Shown here: piece after piece, positions 57,925 to 64,000 of the stretch | Numbering within the stretch: position 1 is the first letter of the stretch | How the letters are laid out: each line of letters starts with the position of its first letter | Origin: Paenibacillus peoriae KCTC 3763 | GTDB taxonomy: Bacteria; Bacillota; Bacilli; Paenibacillales; Paenibacillaceae | Length of the DNA: 64,000 nucleotides | Assembly: GCF_000236805.1 (NCBI RefSeq) | Contig: NZ_AGFX01000018.1 | Span: forward strand, 62,001 to 126,000 | Reading direction: 5' to 3' | The notes under the pieces: model-generated | The model's input: only the letters and a program-made list of their open reading frames with translations | Told to the model about the DNA's origin: nothing | Databases searched by the model: none | Program-made: the position numbers and the translations under genes

Positions 57925-59877
57925 ATGAACAAAAGGCAAACAGAAATTTTCCGCAGATTGTTAACTGAACCAGGTCGGTTGTGGTTAGCGCAGGATCTGG
58001 CGGATCAGACTGAATGCTCTGAAAAGACGATCCGCAACGATCTGAAGGTAATTGAAGAATATATAGTCAAGCATTCCAGCGCCAATCTGGTGAGAAGACC
58101 GGGACGCGGCATTTATCTGGAGATGGATGAATTGGAGCGGACAGATTTGTTCCATCGGCTGTATGCGGACGAGAGTACAGCCCAACATCAGCCGGATGAG
58201 GAAAGGGTGTTGCATCTCGCCTATCGTCTCTTAATGGAGGCCAAACCTGTAACTATACAGGATCTGGCCTCCCAGTATTATGTGAATAAAACGGTGATCC
58301 GTAGAGATATGGAGAAGATCGAGGGCTGGCTGCACAGCCTTGATCTTGTCTTAATTACCAAGCAGCGCGTAGGATTGACGATTCAAGGCTCCGAGAAAAA
58401 CAAGCGGATAGCTTTGGCACGGCTGAACCAACTGATAGATCGTCCTGAGTTAACAGGACAAATGATGCGCAAGCAGTTTGAACCGCACGAGATTGCAACC
58501 ATACATCATGAATTAAAAACATTTCAAAAACATCATGAGCTTAGCTTCACTGATGAAGCTTTCGAAGGTCTAATGCTGCATATTCTCTTCATGGTCAAAC
58601 GCACCAAGCTCGGCCAGCCCATCTCGCTCTCCGAGCAGGACGTTGCCTTTTTGCGGAAAAAAGCCGAATATACATGGGCTGCGTCCTTTTTACAGCAGCT
58701 GCAAAAGCTGTTTGCTGTGCCTTTTTCCCAGGAAGAAACGGCCTATCTAACTTTGCATCTGCTTGGCGGGAAGTTTCGTTACCAGCAAGAGGAAGGAAAG
58801 GGCAAACAGAGCAATCTGGCAGACAGCCATCCGCTCTTGCCCGAATTAGTTGAGCGGTTGATCGGGCGGATGTCGGAGCTGAATATGATTGCCTTTTACA
58901 AGGACCAGGTGTTGCAGAACGGGTTGAAAGTCCATTTATATACAACCCTGAACCGTCTTCACTATGGTCTGACCGTGTCCAATCCCATGCTGGCCGAGAT
59001 CAAGAAGATGTACCCCTACATGTTCGACCGGGTCATTATTACACTGGAAGAGGTAGGGAGAATGACCCGATTATCATTTCCCGAAGAGGAAGCAGCGTAT
59101 TTAACCCTGCACTTCCAAGCCTCTGTGGAGCGGCTTCATCAGAGGGACAGTCATCCTCAAAGGGCAGTCATCGTATGTCATATGGGTATCGGCATGTCCC
59201 AGTTGCTGCGCACAAAGGTGGAACGTAAATTTCCGTCTGTGCATGTGGGAACTACCCTATCGAAAGCGGAAGTTCAGGACTATCTGGCAGCCCATGAGGT
59301 GGAGCTTGTCATTACAACCGTAGCTCTCCCGGAAATAAAAGTTCCGCACATTCTCGTCTCTCCATTGCTGGACGCCAAGGACGAACGTCAGTTGGAGCAA
59401 GTGATTAGGCGATTGGATGAGCCGGAGCACAGGGCGGCAGATGAATCTGTATTTTTTAGGTATACAACACCTTTTCTGGTCTTCCCCCAGCAGGAAGTGC
59501 AGCGCCCGGAACAATTAATTTCCAAGCTGGCGCAAATACTGGAGGATAAAGGATATGTTGAGACAGGTTATGTGGAAAGTGTACTGGCGCGAGAAAAAAT
59601 GTCGGCGACCACGATCGGGGGAGGTGTTGCCATCCCGCATGGCGGCTCCGAGTGGATCAGACAGTCAGCTATTGTAGTCGCTACCTTGAAGCAGCCGCTC
59701 ACCTGGGGAACCGAGAAAGTAGAGCTTGTGTTCCTGCTTGCGGTTAAACAGGATAGACGCGAAGAGATGCGGCAGTTGTTTAAGGAATTATCGCTGATCA
59801 GTGAGCAGCCAGCTATGGTGCATGCCTTGTCTAAGGAGACTGATGCGATGAGATTATTAGGGAAGCTAAAAGGATAA
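57925..59877 (+). CDS. manR: PRD-containing PTS transcriptional activator (ManR-like)
   Basis: 650-residue BglG/MtlR-type activator. Two N-terminal HTH domains (LAQDLADQTECSEKTIRNDL; IQDLASQYYVNKTVIRRDME), two PRDs (about 170-395, with LTLHLLGGKF and LTLHFQASVE), an EIIB-like domain (VICHMGIGMSQLL, phospho-Cys) and a C-terminal EIIA-fru domain (IGGGVAIPHGGSEW, phospho-His). This order is that of B. subtilis ManR. It should be controlled by PTS phosphorylation and activate the transporter gene behind it. GGGAGATTGGA precedes ATG 57925; the frame opens at 57874. Confidence 0.9.
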   Translation: MNKRQTEIFRRLLTEPGRLWLAQDLADQTECSEKTIRNDLKVIEEYIVKHSSANLVRRPGRGIYLEMDELERTDLFHRLYADESTAQHQPDEERVLHLAYRLLMEAKPVTIQDLASQYYVNKTVIRRDMEKIEGWLHSLDLVLITKQRVGLTIQGSEKNKRIALARLNQLIDRPELTGQMMRKQFEPHEIATIHHELKTFQKHHELSFTDEAFEGLMLHILFMVKRTKLGQPISLSEQDVAFLRKKAEYTWAASFLQQLQKLFAVPFSQEETAYLTLHLLGGKFRYQQEEGKGKQSNLADSHPLLPELVERLIGRMSELNMIAFYKDQVLQNGLKVHLYTTLNRLHYGLTVSNPMLAEIKKMYPYMFDRVIITLEEVGRMTRLSFPEEEAAYLTLHFQASVERLHQRDSHPQRAVIVCHMGIGMSQLLRTKVERKFPSVHVGTTLSKAEVQDYLAAHEVELVITTVALPEIKVPHILVSPLLDAKDERQLEQVIRRLDEPEHRAADESVFFRYTTPFLVFPQQEVQRPEQLISKLAQILEDKGYVETGYVESVLAREKMSATTIGGGVAIPHGGSEWIRQSAIVVATLKQPLTWGTEKVELVFLLAVKQDRREEMRQLFKELSLISEQPAMVHALSKETDAMRLLGKLKG

Positions 59878-59902
59878 GTGAATACCAAAAGCTGTGCTCT
59901 GG

Positions 59903-59930
59903 AGCGGGACTTATATAAGTCCTGCTTTTT
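59903..59930 (+). terminator. Terminator after manR-like gene
   Basis: AGCGGGACTTAT pairs with ATAAGTCCTGCT (59903-59926), with one wobble, followed by TTTT. Confidence 0.85.
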
Positions 59931-60008
59931 GTCCTTATAAATCCGTTTTTCCGAAAGTTCCGGTAAAAAGTTCGACCAATAATAGCCAAATAGGCGTTTA
60001 TACTATTA

Positions 60009-60023
60009 ATGTAAGCGGAAACA
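60009..60023. promoter_or_regulatory. cre site before manP
   Basis: ATGTAAGCGGAAACA fits every position of the cre consensus. It lies just after a TATACT box (59999-60004) and before the ribosome site, a roadblock-type position. Confidence 0.75.
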
Positions 60024-60044
60024 TCGGAGAGAAGGGGAATGACT

Positions 60045-62045
60045 ATGAGAATATTGGCGATTACCTCATGTCCTAATGGAATTGCACATACGTATATGGC
60101 AGCCGAGAATCTGCAAAAGGCAGCAGCGAAGCTGGGCATCGAGATGAAGGTCGAGACACAAGGCTCCATTGGAATCGAAAATCAATTAACGGAGCAGGAG
60201 ATCCGTGAAGCGGATGGCATTATTATTGCAGCAGATAAGACGGTTGTGAAGGATCGGTTTGTCGGCAAGAAACTGCTGGTCGTTGGTGTGCAGGATGGCA
60301 TTCGTCGTCCAGAAGAATTGATCCAGCGGGTGATACAAGGTGATGTGCCTGTGTATCAGGCACAGTCACGTTCTGCCGAAGGTAGTACAGATGAGAGAAA
60401 ACCGAAACAAAACCCGATCTACCGCCACTTGATGAATGGTGTATCCTATATGGTGCCCTTCATCGTCATCGGAGGCTTACTCATTGCTATTGCGCTGACG
60501 ATTGGCGGCGAGAAGACACCTGGCGGTCTGGTTATACCAGACGGTTCATTTTGGAAGACGATTCAGAATATCGGATCTGCTTCGTTTACGTTTATGGTTC
60601 CGATTCTTGCCGGATTTATCGCGATGAGCATTGCAGATAGGCCGGGGCTTGCACCGGGTATGATTGGCGGGTTTATTGCTGCGAACGGCAGTTTTTATGG
60701 AAGTGAGGCGGGGGCCGGATTTATCGGCGGAATTATCGCCGGTTTCCTGGCGGGTTATGTTGCACTTGGGATTCGGAAAATTAAGGTTGGCCGAGCATTA
60801 CAGCCGATTATGCCTATCATTATTATTCCCGTATTGTCATCCTTGATTGTGGGATTAATCTTTGTGTTTGTGATCGGTGCTCCAATCGCGCAATTGTTTG
60901 AAGCTTTAACAGGTTGGCTGGCAGGTATGCAAGGCACTAGCTCGATTCTGCTGGCGCTGATCTTGGGAGCGATGATCTCCTTCGATATGGGCGGTCCGGT
61001 GAATAAAGTTGCCTTCTTATTTGGCTCGGCCATGATTGGCGAAGGCAATTACGAAATTATGGGTCCAATCGCCGTTGCGATTTGTATTCCACCGATTGCG
61101 ATGGGACTTGCAGCGATGATCAACAAACGTAAATTTGCACCGTCGGAACGCGAGGCCGGGAAAGCAACATTTACGATGGGGTTGTTTGGGATTACCGAAG
61201 GCGCCATTCCATTCGCGGCGCAAGATCCACTCCGTGTTATTCCCAGTATCATGGTAGGATCAATGGTCGGTTCAGTCATCGCCATGCTGGGGAATGTGGG
61301 TGATAAGGTAGCTCACGGTGGGCCGATTGTAGCCGTGCTTGGTGCAGTTGATCATGTGTTTATGTTTTTCATCGCCGTTATTGTTGGAGTAGCCGTGACG
61401 ATTGTCATGGTGAGCCTGTTGAAAAAAGATATTGCAACTGTAGATACGACCGTTGCTGGAGAAGTGATGTCTGGAAATTCCGCGGCAGTAGCTGAACCAT
61501 CTGCAACGACTACAACTGTTGCGGAGTCATCAGCTTCAACAGCCGCTATAAATCATGGGTCAGCAGCACCTTCACAAGCTGTTCACATTGAGAAGCTGAC
61601 GGATATTATAACGTTGGATCTGGTTAACCTCGATCTGGAAGGAACGACAAAGGATGCTGTCATTGATGAAATGATCGGAGCACTTGTGGGAACGGGAACC
61701 GTAAGCTCTGCCAGTGATCTTAAACAGGTCATATTGGCCCGAGAGCAAGAGAGCTCCACAGGTATCGGAATGAATATTGCCATCCCACATGGCAAATCGG
61801 AAGCTGTCTTAAAGCCAAGCGTGGTTTTTGGTATCAAGCGGAGCGGGGTTGACTGGGAAAGTCTGGACGGTAGTGAGGCGAAATTGATCTTCATGATTGC
61901 TGTACCGCGCAATAGCAAGGACAACACGCATCTGAAGGTGCTGCAAATGCTATCCCGTAAGCTGATGGATGATCATTTTAGAGAAGCGCTCCTGGCTGTC
62001 ATAACGAAGGAAGAAGCATATCAATTGCTGGATCAGGTGCATTAA
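60045..62045 (+). CDS. manP: PTS fructose/mannose transporter EIIBCA (ManP-like)
   Basis: 666-residue PTS permease with domain order B-C-A. EIIB at 1-100 (LAITSCPNGIAHTYMAAE, phospho-Cys), EIIC at about 125-470 with some nine helices (MISFDMGGPVNKVAFLFG; GPIAVAICIPPIAMG; FGITEGAIPFAAQDP), an Ala-Thr-Ser linker and EIIA at about 520-666 (GMNIAIPHGKSEAV, phospho-His). B-C-A order is that of B. subtilis ManP, whereas FruA has A first. Sugar is mannose or fructose. ATG 60045 is favoured over 60039 by spacing from GAAGGGG. No manA follows. Confidence 0.92.
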   Translation: MRILAITSCPNGIAHTYMAAENLQKAAAKLGIEMKVETQGSIGIENQLTEQEIREADGIIIAADKTVVKDRFVGKKLLVVGVQDGIRRPEELIQRVIQGDVPVYQAQSRSAEGSTDERKPKQNPIYRHLMNGVSYMVPFIVIGGLLIAIALTIGGEKTPGGLVIPDGSFWKTIQNIGSASFTFMVPILAGFIAMSIADRPGLAPGMIGGFIAANGSFYGSEAGAGFIGGIIAGFLAGYVALGIRKIKVGRALQPIMPIIIIPVLSSLIVGLIFVFVIGAPIAQLFEALTGWLAGMQGTSSILLALILGAMISFDMGGPVNKVAFLFGSAMIGEGNYEIMGPIAVAICIPPIAMGLAAMINKRKFAPSEREAGKATFTMGLFGITEGAIPFAAQDPLRVIPSIMVGSMVGSVIAMLGNVGDKVAHGGPIVAVLGAVDHVFMFFIAVIVGVAVTIVMVSLLKKDIATVDTTVAGEVMSGNSAAVAEPSATTTTVAESSASTAAINHGSAAPSQAVHIEKLTDIITLDLVNLDLEGTTKDAVIDEMIGALVGTGTVSSASDLKQVILAREQESSTGIGMNIAIPHGKSEAVLKPSVVFGIKRSGVDWESLDGSEAKLIFMIAVPRNSKDNTHLKVLQMLSRKLMDDHFREALLAVITKEEAYQLLDQVH

Positions 62046-62065
62046 TCGATGCATTAAGAACATGA

Positions 62066-62101
62066 GCAGTCTATCCTCAGGTGAGGCTAGACTGCCCTTT
62101 T
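62066..62101 (+). terminator. Terminator after manP-like gene
   Basis: GCAGTCTA (62066-62073) pairs with TAGACTGC (62088-62095), with inner CCTCA/TGAGG, then CCTTTT. Confidence 0.88.
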
Positions 62102-62171
62102 CATAGTAAGATATCGTTTTCTAAGGGATAAGGACTTTTTTTCGGTACGGTATACTTACCCCGGCTAACTG

Positions 62172-63086
62172 CTACATAAAGTCAAAAAAATAACGTATCA
62201 CATGAAAAAAGACAGGCGAGGTGTAGGTCAAGCTATCCACCCGGCTTAAGTAGCTTTTTTTCAGAGCATCGAACTTATCATCATCGCCGATTAATAAATC
62301 TCGCTTTAGTACGGAGACCGTTAAGCTGCCGAAGAAACCGCTCAAGCTGATCAGCATGCCGAAAATAATTCCGAATTTCAGGTCAAACGGCGTCAGGTAG
62401 GGATAGATTAGATAGGAAGCCGCTATGGTTACGGGAAAAGCGAACGCAAAGCCTTCCCAAGTTACATTGGGGTTGGATGTCGGGACGATTTTCCGTTTTC
62501 CGAAATAGAGTGATGCCAGATAGTGTGCGACATCATTGAGCTGCGTCAGAACCACTAGAAAAAGTACAAGTTTCGCTCCGTATTGCGGCGTAGCAAACTG
62601 AAAATAGGCCAGGTGACTCAGCCCGAAAACCATCAGCATGAGTCCCCATTGGGTCGAGCTGACACTGCGCAGGAAACCAACCGTTCCTTTATTGATCAAT
62701 CGCGGGAGCGGCAGCAGCAAGAATACATAGATGGGGATAAAGACAATAAACATCCCGTACCACCCGATATAAATCCAATAAAACTGTACGGGAATAGCCA
62801 AGTACGCCCATAGAAACAATCTGCGATCGGCTTTTCTGGATCTGATCATGGAAAAGTATTCTTTTAGCGCAAAAAAAGTGAGCGCCATCAAGGAAAGCAG
62901 TGAAACGATCGGATTGAAAAGAGTTGCCAAGCAAAAGATAAAGAACATGCCCCACCAGGTCTTGATGCGAAGTCCAATAGCTGCATAGTCTTTGTTGGGC
63001 TGTGTTTTGACTACCACTATATAAATCAGATGGATGACCAATAAGGCTGTAAAAATGAGAACTAACGTTAATAGCGAACTGTCCAT
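62172..63086 (-). CDS. Phosphatidate cytidylyltransferase-like membrane protein
   Basis: 304-residue protein with about eight helices. The C-terminal SYLSRVDSLTYTSPVFFHVI is the CdsA signature region, and VLTQLNDVAHYLASLYFGKR matches the metal-site loop of the family. It would make CDP-diacylglycerol or a related CDP-lipid. It is probably a second, divergent copy, since the housekeeping cdsA usually lies with uppS and dxr. GGTGAG five bases upstream favours ATG 63086 over GTG 63092. Confidence 0.85.
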   Translation of the reverse strand: MDSSLLTLVLIFTALLVIHLIYIVVVKTQPNKDYAAIGLRIKTWWGMFFIFCLATLFNPIVSLLSLMALTFFALKEYFSMIRSRKADRRLFLWAYLAIPVQFYWIYIGWYGMFIVFIPIYVFLLLPLPRLINKGTVGFLRSVSSTQWGLMLMVFGLSHLAYFQFATPQYGAKLVLFLVVLTQLNDVAHYLASLYFGKRKIVPTSNPNVTWEGFAFAFPVTIAASYLIYPYLTPFDLKFGIIFGMLISLSGFFGSLTVSVLKRDLLIGDDDKFDALKKSYLSRVDSLTYTSPVFFHVIRYFFDFM

Positions 63087-63183
63087 TGCCACTCACCAAC
63101 TTATCGCGAAATAGGATTCCATTAAAGGATTCCTATGTTATTATGAAGGAATAATTCAAACTTGATAAGGGGAAATTTAGTAA

Positions 63184-63726
63184 ATGGTAGCTGATCAATC
63201 CGTCTTTATCTTGCTTACCAATACGGGAACGTTTCTTACGAGAGTCATTAAAAGCTATACAAGAGCGCCATACAATCATGCCTCCATTTCCTTCAACCGT
63301 GAACTTTCGGAGTTATACAGCTTCGGGAGAAAGACCCCCAATAACCCTCTGGATGGCGGTTTCGTAAAAGAGGATATTAAGACAGGTACATACAGTAGAT
63401 TTCCGAATACAACATGTGTCATCTACGAGCTTCAAGTAACCGATCGTGAAGTCGAAAAAATGAAGCGGGTCTTACACGTCTTTATCCGAAGTCGCCAAAA
63501 ATATATGTATAACCTACTGGGGTTGATTGGTGTTGCACTCAAAGAACCAGTCGAGTTCAGCAATTCTTATTTTTGTTCGCAATTCGTCGCAGAAATTTTA
63601 CAGCGATCCGGCATAAAGATATGGAGCAAGTTGCCGGCCCTTATTACGCCAGACGATTTTCGGCAAAGTGACCGATTTCAATTGATCTACGAGGGGAAAT
63701 TGAGCGAGTACGAGCCTCAAGCCTGA
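63184..63726 (+). CDS. YiiX/YaeF-type papain-like amidase family protein
   Basis: 180-residue protein resembling permuted NlpC/P60 (papain-like) enzymes. YNHASISF carries the likely catalytic His and NSYFCSQFVAEIL the Cys, in the His-before-Cys order of the permuted group. No signal peptide, so it should act inside the cell or on membrane lipids. Substrate unknown. It is divergent from the CdsA-like gene, and both could act on lipids. AAGGGG lies before the ATG. Confidence 0.72.
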   Translation: MVADQSVFILLTNTGTFLTRVIKSYTRAPYNHASISFNRELSELYSFGRKTPNNPLDGGFVKEDIKTGTYSRFPNTTCVIYELQVTDREVEKMKRVLHVFIRSRQKYMYNLLGLIGVALKEPVEFSNSYFCSQFVAEILQRSGIKIWSKLPALITPDDFRQSDRFQLIYEGKLSEYEPQA

Positions 63727-63866
63727 GCAGCGATTTGGAGTAGCTGCTGAAACGCCCTCTCACCCCTTGAGAGTTCCCAGTGACCTAATTTCATCCATGG
63801 GTGGAATCGTTGCTGATTATCCAATATACTTGTATAGAATTAAAAATGAATGGAGTACATAATACC

Positions 63867-64000
63867 ATGTCTAATTTGCCAAATTGTCCTGAATGTAATT
63901 CAGAATACACTTACGAGGATCGTAGTCTTTTCATCTGCCCGGAATGCGCTCATGAGTGGTCTTCCGAGTCAGAAACCGTAAGCAATGAAGATGTAAAAGT
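63867..64000 (+). CDS. phnA: PhnA-type zinc-ribbon protein (3' end outside window)
   Basis: The visible 44 residues, [20 protein letters not shown] followed by ICPECAHEW, match the N-terminal zinc ribbon of PhnA (two CPEC pairs). The name comes from alkylphosphonate loci, but the function of stand-alone PhnA proteins is unclear. TGGAG lies about 10 bases before the ATG. The window ends before the C-terminal domain. Confidence 0.88.
   Translation, partial: MSNLPNCPECNSEYTYEDRSLFICPECAHEWSSESETVSNEDVK

Noticed and set aside
62190-62202. ACGTATCACATG, similar to repeat R4
   Set aside because: Lies in the coding end of the CdsA-like gene and lacks the AAGT part; chance likeness.

Overview
The window looks like a chromosomal stretch of a Paenibacillus of the P. 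polymyxa group. The evidence is the htrA, CxxH/CxxC-protein, rlmH order, S-layer (SLH) anchored enzymes, a lichenase close to P. polymyxa GluB, a Bacillus-type gntRKPZ operon, a ManR/ManP-type PTS pair, strong GGAGG ribosome binding sites and CcpA-type cre sites. The species is inferred from remembered protein families; no search was run.

Layout. 1-8 kb: the 3' part of htrA, a GH5 endoglucanase under a cre site, a methyltransferase, the small CxxH/CxxC protein, an AraC regulator with DinB, two XRE regulators, a frameshifted TPR gene, then rlmH. 8.2-23.2 kb: an accessory block, AT-rich at least in its first 10 kb, inserted directly behind rlmH. The last codons of rlmH (core CCGTATCATAAGT) recur at about 15.0, 20.3 and 23.2 kb in the same orientation, cutting the block into three segments. 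This matches how staphylococcal SCC elements sit at the rlmH (orfX) 3' end. Cargo is defence-like: a Dam-type methylase next to a nuclease-like/DGQHR/HEPN protein; an ATPase with a C-terminal PD-(D/E)XK domain; DUF3800; AbiH; DUF4062; and C-protein-like XRE regulators. No intact recombinase is visible, but a frameshifted piece resembling a large serine recombinase coiled coil lies at 24.5 kb, beside a scrambled copy of the third segment.

23-42 kb: polysaccharide and cell-surface genes: a large PHP-domain SLH protein, lichenase (gluB), a GH53 galactanase whose linker and SLH anchor are cut off by an in-frame TGA, and a GH10 xylanase. Between them lie an Mqo malate dehydrogenase, a Crp-family regulator with a DUF4386 protein, an amidohydrolase, a TPR-SMI1 protein and an IS3 left-end remnant.

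42-64 kb: a NUDIX-DUF4406 fusion, a MerR-methyltransferase fusion, DbpA helicase, a TetR/SMR efflux operon with a visible operator, gluconate catabolism (gntRKPZ with operator and cre), a glycerate module (permease, kinase, CdaR), a DUF2920 hydrolase, ManR/ManP with a cre, a CdsA-like enzyme, a papain-like amidase-type protein and the start of phnA. The recurring theme is plant-polysaccharide breakdown and sugar uptake under carbon catabolite control, with a mobile defence array at rlmH.
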